From Phycisphaerales bacterium (GTDB lineage Bacteria > Planctomycetota > Phycisphaerae > UBA1845): a DNA stretch of 7,602 nucleotides. This document shows, in pieces, positions 1 to 6,542 of the stretch. The notes beneath the pieces are model-generated. The model searched no databases and was not told the origin of the DNA. It was given only the letters and a program-made list of their open reading frames with translations. The stretch spans positions 1-7,602 of the forward strand of contig JAUWNF010000149.1 in assembly GCA_030612785.1 (NCBI GenBank), written 5' to 3'. Within the stretch, counting starts at the first letter, position 1, and each line of letters begins with the position of its first letter. The translations under genes were made by a program, and so were the position numbers.

Positions 1-936
1 CTTCTGGGCCGTCGTCGGGATCTTGTCCAGCCGGCGTTTGAGATCGGTGAACATGCCTTCGATCGGTTTGTTCAAGGCCCGCTCGTCCCGGCTGGTCTTA
101 GCCCGTTTCTTGAGGTCCCCGGCGTTGATAGCCTCTTTGAGTCGCTTGGCGACGGCCTCGTACTGTTGTGCTTTGGCTTCACGATAGTTGGCCGCCCGTT
201 CCTTCAGTTCGCGCAGAATAGAGTTGGCGGAGCCCTGCTGCGCCGGATCCAGCTCGTACTTGCGAATGAAATCCCGGACGTATTTATCCCACCGGTCTTC
301 CATTTTCCGCGTGCGCGGTTTGTACACGTCCGATGGTTTCGGCGGCCGCGGAGGGTCGTCAGCCTTGGGATTATGCGTGGGGAATATGGGGCTGTTCGTT
401 TGTGGCTTCCCCGTCTTGTAGTTCTCGAAGTTCTGCCTGATCTCCTCAAACTGCCCCTTCATCTCCTGGAGATCGTACTCGTGGAGTTGTCTTTGCTCTT
501 CGCTGAGGATTTCGCCCCACTCGGCGTTGGCTTCGTAGATGGCCTTTTTGGCCTCTTCGACAATGGGAAGGGCGGATTCGCCGATGCGTTTGGCCGTCGC
601 CAGGGCCTCCGGGTCGGACGGATCGAACGGTTTTCCGGTTAATTGCTGGCGGGCCAGATCGCGTATCAGCGGCCAAATCGCCTCCTCCTTTTCTTCGAGG
701 AAGCGGGTGACGCGCTCTTCCATCATCTTGCGCGTATATTCCGCCTGTTTGGGGCTGAGGTTGTACCGCCGGGAGACGTTCTCCGCGGCCTGCCGGATCA
801 TGGAATCAACATTCCACATCTGGTAGACCTGGGACTTGGCTGTCTGGGCCCCACTCCCGCCCTCGGTGCCCATCGCGGGAACACACGGGAGCAACCCAAA
901 GACCGTTGCCACAACTGAGATCAAGCTCCGTTTCAT
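1..936 (-). CDS. Secreted alpha-helical protein with LTxxQ-like motifs (C-terminus cut off)
   Basis: The frame is open from an ATG at 936 to the left edge and gives 312 residues with no stop, so the C-terminus lies outside the window. The start is supported by GGAGAG (943-948) six bases upstream. Residues 1-21 look like a Sec signal peptide: KR, then a hydrophobic stretch, then a Val-Pro-Ala cleavage site. Cys18 follows Pro, so a lipobox is unlikely. The mature part is charged and helical. It has three spaced L-x-x-x-Q motifs, LSPKQ (60-64), LSEEQ (144-148) and LDPAQ (229-233), resembling the LTxxQ motifs of Spy/CpxP periplasmic chaperones. A proline-rich linker (about 183-206) separates two helical halves. 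The role is unknown; an envelope protein or chaperone-like scaffold is possible. The gene is surely real, but the Spy/CpxP link rests only on motif spacing. Confidence 0.85.
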   Translation of the reverse strand, partial: MKRSLISVVATVFGLLPCVPAMGTEGGSGAQTAKSQVYQMWNVDSMIRQAAENVSRRYNLSPKQAEYTRKMMEERVTRFLEEKEEAIWPLIRDLARQQLTGKPFDPSDPEALATAKRIGESALPIVEEAKKAIYEANAEWGEILSEEQRQLHEYDLQEMKGQFEEIRQNFENYKTGKPQTNSPIFPTHNPKADDPPRPPKPSDVYKPRTRKMEDRWDKYVRDFIRKYELDPAQQGSANSILRELKERAANYREAKAQQYEAVAKRLKEAINAGDLKKRAKTSRDERALNKPIEGMFTDLKRRLDKIPTTAQK

Positions 937-1004
937 CTGCGACTCTCCATTGCAGGAGGTATCAACCCTCCCTGTTCCTCGGCCGGACTTAGTGACCACC
1001 ATTT

Positions 1005-1010
1005 ATTATA
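1005..1010 (-). promoter_or_regulatory. Candidate -10 box for the secreted-protein gene
   Basis: On the minus strand this is a perfect TATAAT in an AT-rich patch, which would give a leader of about 60 bases before the ATG at 936. No convincing -35 hexamer lies 15-18 bases upstream; TGGACA is present but only 12 bases away. The call rests on one hexamer and its position. Confidence 0.35.
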
Positions 1011-1322
1011 TCTTTGGGGCATTGTCCAGGTTGCACCCCTGTGGGGCGCGCCGGCGCAATGCACCTCGGGCGTCCCGGTGACCGCGCCCGAATCAGTGAG
1101 CCTGCGGGCGCAATTCAGGGGTAAATTGCCGGCTTCCCAAGATCGCAAAGCACTACCTCTGCGTGCCCGCAAATCGCCGTAACTGCCTTATGCGCAAGAT
1201 GTTACGAGAATCCGCCAAACCACCCGCGGGGTCGATTCATCGTCCTTTGTAGTGCAGGATCGACCCGAAATGTACGGGGCTGACGGGGAAGCGTCCGCGG
1301 ACTCCACACCTGGAGAAAGCGC

Positions 1323-1361
1323 GGGTGCCCCATCCCGTTTCGCCGGGTGGCCCATTCCGTT
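1323..1361. repeat. Two-copy imperfect repeat, 17 bp, period 22
   Basis: GGGTGCCCCATCCCGTT (1323-1339) recurs as GGGTGGCCCATTCCGTT (1345-1361) with 15 of 17 bases identical. The GGGTGCCCCATCC wording resembles dispersed intergenic elements that I recall from GC-rich soil bacteria, but that parallel is from memory. No inverted partner lies in the window, so it may be a decayed element or chance similarity. Confidence 0.35.
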
Positions 1362-1378
1362 GGCGGGCACTGCACGCC

Positions 1379-1401
1379 TCGGGGTGGGGGACGCCCCCCG
1401 A
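1379..1401 (-). terminator. GC-rich hairpin past the restriction gene, possible terminator
   Basis: TCGGGG (1379-1384) can pair with CCCCGA (1396-1401), and G-runs and C-runs inside the loop can extend the pairing. The hairpin begins about 20 bases beyond the stop codon of the restriction gene, where a terminator is expected. No U-rich tract follows on the minus strand, so it is not a classical intrinsic terminator. Confidence 0.3.
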
Positions 1402-1422
1402 AGGTGGCGGCAACGCGCCTTG

Positions 1423-4400
1423 TCATCCGTGTATCGAGTCGTAGGCCTCGAGGATGAATTGGGCGGTTCGATAGGTGCCCGCGTCGGCGGCGTCGCGACG
1501 TTGCGTTCCGGTGAACGTCGAGAGAATGTATTCGATATCCTCGCGCTCGATCCCATACAAAAGGAAGTAGGCCGCGTCGAGTTCGGCACGTAAGCGGGCA
1601 CGTTCCGCGGTCTTCCATTTGTGTACGCCCTGTTTGAACTCCGCGGCGTCAGCCAGCGGCAGCATGTCGTTCGACGTGCAGCTCAGCTTCAACACGCGAT
1701 CCGACACCCACCGCTCCAACGTCTGGCGGTCGTTCCACGGGCAGCGCTCGGCGTACGCATCGGGCGGCAGAATCGGAAACTGCTCCACAATGAAGAAATT
1801 CAGGTGCACATTCCCTACCTTCTGACGGGCGACGAAGTCAAGAACGAAGCTGTTCAGATTGGCGAGCAGGCAACATTCCAACCGCGGAGCAATGCCGTCG
1901 CCGCACAACATCAGAGGGGCCGAGTTGACCACCGCAACGTGCGGGATGAAAGCGGCGATCATGGTCCTCTCGTTCGTCGGACTGGTCACGTCCTTATAGC
2001 ACACGTACGCCGGCCCGGTGCGCCCCTGTAACGCTTCCCGGACCTCATCCTCGTCCACCCACCAGCGTGGCTGGACGGCGAACTCGGGGTTCTGGTGGGC
2101 GACGAGACTGGTCGCTTCCGTCTGGCCCTGGCGGACCCAGTTGTCCTTCTCTACGATCACGCCGGCCGCACGGTGGTCGAAGGCCTGGACCATCTTGGCC
2201 TCGTACAGCGGGAGGAACACACGTTTGCGCCGTACCCAACGGTTACCCTGGAGCTTGAACCGCAAATCGTGAAGCTGTTCCGCCGTGTGGAAGAGTTCCG
2301 CATCGTTGGTTTGATGAAACATCGTGTGGAACTTGACGCCCCATGGATTGCCGCCTTCCTGACGAGTCTTGTCCACGAGGATCGGCACGTTCCGGTAGAC
2401 GCGCCGGGTGAGTTCGGCGTCACGGCGAGTGCGGAATATCGGGCAGGTGCGCGTGTTGGGATTGACCAGGGCCATGTCGGCGGAGTTCAGCGCAATGTGG
2501 CGCTGCTTCGATTCCAGGTCGCGCATCGTATGGGCAAAGAACACGAAATCCGCCGCCGGAGTCTTGACGGCACCGCCGCCGAACACCAGCGTGGAGAACT
2601 TGAAGCGACCGTCAACGTCCGGGAAAACCTTCTTTCGATTCTCGAAGTCGTACAGGAGGATCAGGGAATCGTCTGCCGTCAACTGGTTGAAGAACTCCTT
2701 CGTCGTCATGTCGCTGGCGATTCCCGAGGGAACCAGCAGACCGACGCGTCCGCGGGGCGCAACGATGAGCCAGGCCAATTCCGCAAACAGCACATAGGTG
2801 TTGATGTCGCCCTTGCCGGTCAGCGGATAGCGTCCGGACCCCCGGGCGTAGTTCAGCATTCGCTCGGCGGCCTCGCGGGCGGCGACGTACCGGGCGTACA
2901 GCTCGGGGTTGTCGTCTTCGAGCTTGGCGATCAGCTTACGACGCCGGGCGGCGTCGACCGCACCCGCAATGTCGGGCGCCGAGAGGGCAAAGAACTCGCG
3001 TTCCTGCAACTTCAAACGCTCCCAAGGGGGGTTGCCGATCACGCAGTCGAAACCGTGCTCCTCGCGCCCGAAGACCTCCGGGAAGGTTGCCTCCCAATCA
3101 AGAGCCTGTGCGTGGACGGCTTGGTCGTCCACCAGGCTGTTACCGCAGACGACGTTCCTCGAGAGGTCGGCCAGAGTGCGCCCGCGCCGGGCCGAGCGAA
3201 TCCACAGCGCAAGCTGGGTGATCTCCACCGCCTCCACCGAGACGTCCACGCCGAACAGATTGTCCGTTAGGATGATATTGGGGATTTCGTCGGCCAGCCC
3301 CTCGGCGGCGCGGTCTTCGCTGAGCATCAGGTTGTCAACGACGTTGGTGTACTGCTCCTCCAGGAAATCGTAGGCGCAAATGAGGAAGGCGCCGCTTCCG
3401 CAGGCCGGATCGCATATCTTGACCGAGCGAAGCGCGGAGAGGCAGTCGTTCCAATAGGCCCGCAACGTCTCGACCGGTTCGTCGCCGGTCAGTGTACCAG
3501 GGGCCAGCCCGTGCCGGTGCCCAACTTCGTCGAAGCGCTCGCGTACGATTTCGCCGACGGTTTGCTTGACGATGAAGGCGGTGAAGTCACGCGGCGTATA
3601 GTAGATGCCGAAGCGTTTTCGCTGTGCGGACTTTGGCATCTTGGGCTCGTCGGCGGTCTTTCCGTTCCCGTTTGCGAACAGCCCGCCGACGCGGAGTTTC
3701 TCCAATTCGGTGACGGACTTCTCGAAGAGGTGTCCGAGTACGTCAACATTCACTTCGTCGCGGAAATCGTACCGACCGATACCCTGGAAGAAATCCGTCC
3801 ACTCATCGTCGAGTTGGAGTTCGTCCACCTCGGGATCGTGGCGGAACAGGCCGCCGTTGTAACCCCCGTTGAGCGCGAGACCTTTGTGTCCCTGATCGAT
3901 GGCTCGGAACAAATCGAGGAAGTTCCGCCAACGGGGGTTGGTCACGCGGGCCAGAGGCGGGGTATCTCGGTAGGTACGATCGATGGTCTTGTCGGGCAGT
4001 AGGCCGCGGTCTTCGCAGAAGGCGACGAAGATGATCCGGTCCATCAACTTCTGGGCGATGGTAATGGCCCGCTCCAGGGGTTTGTGGTGCCGGGTGTGCA
4101 AATGATGAATGAGCGCCAAGCGGCTGTTGCTGTAGGATTCGTAGAGTTCGTCGCCGACCTGCCGCTGGCGCTGGCCGGTCTTCTCGAGCAGGAGTTCCGC
4201 AAACGGCGTGCGGTGGAGTTTGGTCGGGAAGAAGCCGCCGGGCCCGAAGATGCAGAAGAATTCTCCGAACCGCTCGGGGGCGCGCAGCTCTTGCAGCGTG
4301 AAATGCTCGAAGGCGCGCGAACCATAGTCACGGTGATACAGCCGAAAACTGATGAAGTTGCTGACGATGCCCCAGGGACACTCCGGGAGACCGTTGAGAT

Positions 4401-4884
4401 AGTCCCAGCACTGCTGAACGGGCGTCCGCCCGTTGAAGCGGTCGGTATCGCGATTCACGTTAGCATTCTTCAGTTCGATGATTGCGACCGGTACATTGTT
4501 CGAGGAGGCGGAGAAGTTCCCGAGCGCCCCATCGGCCGTTCCCACCCCTGGTACGGCATACTGGCGTTCGAGTTGGTAGTCGGGAGTTCCCTCGGTTACC
4601 GGTCCGTAGCCGAGGGCTTCGCCGAAGACTTGCAGAAGAAAATCGGCGTCAATCGACGTTTCTTTTCTGGCGAGCACCCCCTGGTCCTCAAGTTCGATCC
4701 ACTGGAGGAAGATGGCGTGGGCGCGTTCGAAATCGTCTTCGTAAAGGTGTGATTGCTTGCGCGCCTCTTGCCTCAAATACGCGGGCAGGAAGAGCACTCG
4801 CCGGTGGCGCACCGCCAGCGTTCCGGTCGGTAACGCTGGAGAGAAAAGCTCTGGTTGATACGTGTGTCCGCGTCGCTTGGGCAT
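1423..4884 (-). CDS. Type IIG restriction-modification enzyme (Eco57I-like, nuclease and N6-adenine methyltransferase fused)
   Basis: This 1153-residue protein should both methylate adenine in a specific DNA site, using S-adenosylmethionine, and cleave unmodified DNA. The N-terminal region (about 80-215) carries a PD-(D/E)XK nuclease signature: Asp118, then Glu137-Leu-Lys139 after a beta strand, then Gln158-x3-Tyr162, a QxxxY motif. A helical linker (about 240-410) follows. The methyltransferase core (about 425-640) has GIYYTPRDF (426-434, motif X), DPACGSGAFL (492-501, SAM binding), Asp547 in LFGVDVS, and the catalytic NPPW (618-621). The C-terminal part (about 640-1040) is the likely target-recognition region. 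It includes PLYEAKMVQAFDHR (892-905) and NFFIVEQFPILPP (1029-1041), which I recognise as typical of this family. No separate specificity subunit is needed. The ATG at 4884 is the first start after an in-frame TGA at 4903-4905, although its ribosome site is weak. The frame is intact and all key residues are present. The DNA target cannot be read from the sequence. Confidence 0.93.
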   Translation of the reverse strand: MPKRRGHTYQPELFSPALPTGTLAVRHRRVLFLPAYLRQEARKQSHLYEDDFERAHAIFLQWIELEDQGVLARKETSIDADFLLQVFGEALGYGPVTEGTPDYQLERQYAVPGVGTADGALGNFSASSNNVPVAIIELKNANVNRDTDRFNGRTPVQQCWDYLNGLPECPWGIVSNFISFRLYHRDYGSRAFEHFTLQELRAPERFGEFFCIFGPGGFFPTKLHRTPFAELLLEKTGQRQRQVGDELYESYSNSRLALIHHLHTRHHKPLERAITIAQKLMDRIIFVAFCEDRGLLPDKTIDRTYRDTPPLARVTNPRWRNFLDLFRAIDQGHKGLALNGGYNGGLFRHDPEVDELQLDDEWTDFFQGIGRYDFRDEVNVDVLGHLFEKSVTELEKLRVGGLFANGNGKTADEPKMPKSAQRKRFGIYYTPRDFTAFIVKQTVGEIVRERFDEVGHRHGLAPGTLTGDEPVETLRAYWNDCLSALRSVKICDPACGSGAFLICAYDFLEEQYTNVVDNLMLSEDRAAEGLADEIPNIILTDNLFGVDVSVEAVEITQLALWIRSARRGRTLADLSRNVVCGNSLVDDQAVHAQALDWEATFPEVFGREEHGFDCVIGNPPWERLKLQEREFFALSAPDIAGAVDAARRRKLIAKLEDDNPELYARYVAAREAAERMLNYARGSGRYPLTGKGDINTYVLFAELAWLIVAPRGRVGLLVPSGIASDMTTKEFFNQLTADDSLILLYDFENRKKVFPDVDGRFKFSTLVFGGGAVKTPAADFVFFAHTMRDLESKQRHIALNSADMALVNPNTRTCPIFRTRRDAELTRRVYRNVPILVDKTRQEGGNPWGVKFHTMFHQTNDAELFHTAEQLHDLRFKLQGNRWVRRKRVFLPLYEAKMVQAFDHRAAGVIVEKDNWVRQGQTEATSLVAHQNPEFAVQPRWWVDEDEVREALQGRTGPAYVCYKDVTSPTNERTMIAAFIPHVAVVNSAPLMLCGDGIAPRLECCLLANLNSFVLDFVARQKVGNVHLNFFIVEQFPILPPDAYAERCPWNDRQTLERWVSDRVLKLSCTSNDMLPLADAAEFKQGVHKWKTAERARLRAELDAAYFLLYGIEREDIEYILSTFTGTQRRDAADAGTYRTAQFILEAYDSIHG

Positions 4885-4909
4885 GACCGGTGTTCCCGCA
4901 TTTCAGACC

Positions 4910-4925
4910 CGGCGGTGGGCCGCCG
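4910..4925 (-). promoter_or_regulatory. Leader hairpin upstream of the restriction gene
   Basis: CGGCGG and CCGCCG form a perfect 6-bp GC stem around a 4-base loop, about 25 bases before the ATG at 4884 and downstream of the candidate promoter. It would therefore sit in the 5' leader of the restriction mRNA, just upstream of the weak ribosome site. It could damp or time expression, or attenuate read-through from fic. In GC-rich DNA a stem of this size can also arise by chance. Confidence 0.35.
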
Positions 4926-4951
4926 AATCCTTCTTTCTTCTACGGTGGGGG

Positions 4952-4981
4952 ATTATAATGGCGTGGTGGAGGCCCTCGCAA
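4952..4981 (-). promoter_or_regulatory. Candidate promoter of the restriction-modification gene
   Basis: On the minus strand TTGCGA (4976-4981), an 18-base spacer and TATAAT (4952-4957) resemble a sigma70-type promoter, with a perfect -10 and four of six -35 matches. Transcription would start near 4945 and give a leader of about 60 bases. It lies in the 128-bp gap after the fic stop, so the restriction enzyme can be expressed independently of fic. The core ATTATAAT is its own reverse complement, so the -10 reads on both strands, but no plus-strand gene follows. Confidence 0.5.
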
Positions 4982-5012
4982 ACAACTCCCAAAGTAGAAC
5001 TCCTTTGCCTGC

Positions 5013-6173
5013 TCATTCTCGCTCCGCCGGTGGTTCTTCCAGGGCGCGAAGCAACTCGCGAGCGCAGAACACGCGCCCCCATCTTTGCCCGGTGATTTCC
5101 TCAACGATTTCCGCTTTCACAAGACGGTCGATGACTCGTTGTGCGGTGGGCTTGGTTTTCCCGGTGGCCCGTGCGACGCCGCTCACGGTTACGTACGGGT
5201 TTTCGAAAAGCCGATCCAACGTTGCCAGCGTAGACCCGGTCGCGCGCCCTTTCTGGAGGCGCTGTCGATAATCCCCGTGCAGATCGAAGATCTTGTCCGC
5301 TTGTCTTACGGCGGCGCGTGACTGGGAGGAAACTCCACTGAGGAAAAACTCGAGCCAACCTGTCCAATCGCCGTCCCGGCTCACCGCGAGCAGGCGATCG
5401 TAGTACTCGTCCCGGTACCCCTCGAAGAACGCGCTGAGGTAGAGGAGCGGTTGTGTGAGCCGTTGGCGTTCGCAGAGAAACAGGGTGATGAGAAGCCGCC
5501 CCACGCGCCCGTTGCCATCGGCAAAAGGATGGATGGCCTCAAACTGATAGTGAAGCATGGCGCACTGGACCAGCACGGGAAAACCTCTGCGAACGTGGAG
5601 GAACTTCTCCCAGGCGTCCAGCGCCGCATGCATCTGTGGTACCGGCGGAGGAACGTACCTGGCGTTTTCGATGGATGTACCTGGTACGCCAATCCAATTC
5701 TGGTGGCGCCGAAAGTCACCGGGCGTGTACTCCTGACCGCGCACACCTTCCAGTAGGGTTGCGTGCAACTGCCGAACCAGTCGCAGCGATAGAGGTAACT
5801 CTTCGAGGCGGCGGAGTGCCTCCTCCATCGCCCGGACGTAGTTTCTCACTTCGCGAACATCCGGAACCTGAGGTAGCTCGTCCGGCTCGACTTCGAACAG
5901 AAACAAGTCCGAAAGTGTCGATTGGGTTCCCTCGATTCTCGAACTCAGAACCGCCTCACGCCGGATGTAGGGCATGATCAGCAGATGCGGGTTAGCCAGC
6001 CGCCCCCCTACACCATTGAGTGTACCCAAGTCCGTTTCGGCCTGGGCGATCAACTCAACCAACTCCGACCGATAATCCATTTGCGGCGGGAGCGGATTGG
6101 GGAAAAAGGCCCACACTCCGTCACTACTGACCAACCGACCGGCGTGACCGTTCGCAAACTCCTGATATTGCAT
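5013..6173 (-). CDS. fic: Fic-domain protein adenylyltransferase with N-terminal inhibitory motif and C-terminal winged helix
   Basis: This 386-residue protein belongs to the Fic family, which transfers AMP from ATP to hydroxyl side chains of target proteins. The catalytic motif HPFADGNGRVGR spans 215-226, with catalytic His215, the phosphate-binding GNGR segment and a second arginine at 226. The N-terminal Fic_N-type region holds Ser77-x3-Glu81-Gly82, the inhibitory helix motif whose glutamate pairs with the second arginine and blocks productive ATP binding. This makes it a class II (self-inhibited) Fic. The segment around NARYVPPPV (170-178) is the substrate-docking flap. Residues about 315-375 look like a winged helix-turn-helix (VSGVARATGKTKPTAQRVIDRL, 330-351). 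Length and layout match chromosomal Fic proteins of the Shewanella SoFic type. The ATG at 6173 follows an in-frame TAA by one codon, which fixes the start. The target protein is unknown. The gene lies directly upstream of the restriction gene. Confidence 0.93.
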   Translation of the reverse strand: MQYQEFANGHAGRLVSSDGVWAFFPNPLPPQMDYRSELVELIAQAETDLGTLNGVGGRLANPHLLIMPYIRREAVLSSRIEGTQSTLSDLFLFEVEPDELPQVPDVREVRNYVRAMEEALRRLEELPLSLRLVRQLHATLLEGVRGQEYTPGDFRRHQNWIGVPGTSIENARYVPPPVPQMHAALDAWEKFLHVRRGFPVLVQCAMLHYQFEAIHPFADGNGRVGRLLITLFLCERQRLTQPLLYLSAFFEGYRDEYYDRLLAVSRDGDWTGWLEFFLSGVSSQSRAAVRQADKIFDLHGDYRQRLQKGRATGSTLATLDRLFENPYVTVSGVARATGKTKPTAQRVIDRLVKAEIVEEITGQRWGRVFCARELLRALEEPPAERE

Positions 6174-6207
6174 GGCTTACATCCCGTACTGGCTTTGAAC
6201 GATCTTG

Positions 6208-6236
6208 ATCATACCAGCTACAGCTTTTAATGAAAA
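6208..6236 (-). promoter_or_regulatory. Candidate promoter of fic
   Basis: On the minus strand TTTTCA (6231-6236), a 17-base spacer and TATGAT (6208-6213) resemble a sigma70-type promoter. A TG one base before the -10 (TGGTATGAT) makes an extended -10 element. Transcription would begin near 6201, leaving a leader of under 30 bases before the ATG at 6173. The -10 sits inside one copy of the 25-bp repeat. Confidence 0.5.
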
Positions 6237-6245
6237 GAGAGAAAT

Positions 6246-6274
6246 TCTTTCAAAGCTCCGGAGGCTTTGAAAGA
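6246..6274 (-). terminator. Hairpin with T-rich tail between the ATPase remnant and fic
   Basis: TCTTTCAAAGC and GCTTTGAAAGA form a perfect 11-bp stem with a 7-base loop. On the minus strand the stem is followed by ATTTCTCTCTTTT, a T-rich tail, so it may be an intrinsic terminator insulating fic from upstream transcription. The stem is AT-rich and hence fairly weak. One arm is part of the 25-bp repeat, so it could equally be a protein-binding palindrome upstream of the fic -35. Confidence 0.45.
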
Positions 6275-6281
6275 TCGTGAT

Positions 6282-6315
6282 CAAACCACCGCAGGCCGCT
6301 GCGAGATGTGGTTTG
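6282..6315 (-). terminator. Two-tier hairpin after the ATPase remnant, possible old terminator
   Basis: CAAACCAC (6282-6289) pairs perfectly with GTGGTTTG (6308-6315), and an inner stem GCAG/CTGC (6291-6294, 6299-6302) lies between them. It starts about 20 bases past the stop codon of the remnant on the minus strand, as expected for the original terminator of that gene. No T-run follows directly. Confidence 0.4.
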
Positions 6316-6334
6316 CCTCCGAGTCGGGCAGGGA

Positions 6335-6540
6335 TCATAACTCGCCGACGGTGACGCGCATGGCCTTTTCGAGCGTGGTCAGGCCGTGGCGGACCTTGGC
6401 TATGGCGTCGTGGCGCAGGGTGGTGGCGCCGTGCTCGACGGCGTACTGGTACAGCGTCTCGGTGGAGGCCTTCTCCATGACCAGTTCGGGAGGCCGGGGT
6501 CGAAGAGGACGTATTCGTAGACCCCAACGCGGTCGTATTG
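6335..6540 (-). pseudogene. Frameshifted 3' remnant of a GspE/PilB-type secretion or pilus ATPase gene
   Basis: Read on the minus strand, two frames together encode the C-terminus of a type II secretion or type IV pilus assembly ATPase. The first part, YDRVGVYEYVLFDPGLP, matches the family's Gly-Arg-x-Gly-[IV]-Tyr-Glu region. The second, ELVMEKASTETLYQYAVEHG followed by TTLRHDAIAKVRHG and LTTLEKAMRVT, matches the helical tail that ends these proteins. The frames join at the CCC run (plus-strand 6488-6490), where one extra C would restore GLPEL. The stop is at 6335-6337. Everything N-terminal to this, including the Walker motifs, is missing; homology stops next to the 7-bp repeat array. A sequencing error could explain the frameshift but not the missing upstream part. 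The role before decay would have been powering pilus or pseudopilus assembly. Confidence 0.75.
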
Positions 6541-6542
6541 CC

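Larger units (their letters stand above)
937..1422. other. Non-coding interval between two minus-strand genes
   Basis: This 486-bp stretch holds no convincing gene. The open frames that cross it are GC-driven extensions of shadows of the restriction gene and have no recognisable protein content. It contains the candidate -10 box near 1005, a small hairpin (GCAATT/AATTGC, arms 1110-1115 and 1124-1129, 8-base loop), an imperfect 22-bp-period repeat (1323-1361) and a GC-rich hairpin near 1379-1401. I see no tRNA, and no structured RNA that I can name. Confidence 0.6.
6191..6287. repeat. 25-bp imperfect direct repeat pair flanking the fic promoter
   Basis: Bases 6191-6215 and 6263-6287 match at 22 of 25 positions, 72 bp apart start to start, which is about seven helical turns. 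Each copy contains two GATC sites two bases apart (6201-6204 and 6207-6210; 6273-6276 and 6279-6282) and a TGATCA palindrome. An inverted copy of the first part (TCTTTCAAAGC, 6246-6256) lies between them. One copy overlaps the candidate -10 box of fic and the other lies upstream of the -35. This arrangement resembles paired operator sites. Confidence 0.6.

Noticed and set aside
166..642. 158-codon plus-strand open frame antisense to the secreted protein
   Set aside because: The minus-strand frame has a signal peptide, a ribosome site and coherent helical composition. The plus-strand product is an antisense artefact.
1188..1618. Two overlapping minus-strand frames of 137-138 codons spanning the end of the restriction gene and the following gap
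   Set aside because: They overlap the true C-terminus in other frames, have arginine/proline-rich shadow composition and no motifs.
2095..3270. 391-codon plus-strand open frame antisense to the restriction gene
   Set aside because: It lies wholly inside the methyltransferase gene, which has all catalytic motifs. The antisense product has no recognisable domain, and such long antisense frames are common in GC-rich DNA.
4084..4752. 222-codon plus-strand open frame antisense to the nuclease domain
   Set aside because: It mirrors the real gene's codons and shows no family motifs; it is a shadow.
4954..4959. TATAAT on the plus strand between fic and the restriction gene
   Set aside because: It arises because ATTATAAT is self-complementary. 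No plus-strand gene or plausible RNA follows, so only the minus-strand reading is used.
6177..6182. ATG-TAA start-stop pair one codon before the fic ATG
   Set aside because: It could act as a translational brake, but such a six-base match is expected often by chance and no distinct ribosome site serves it.
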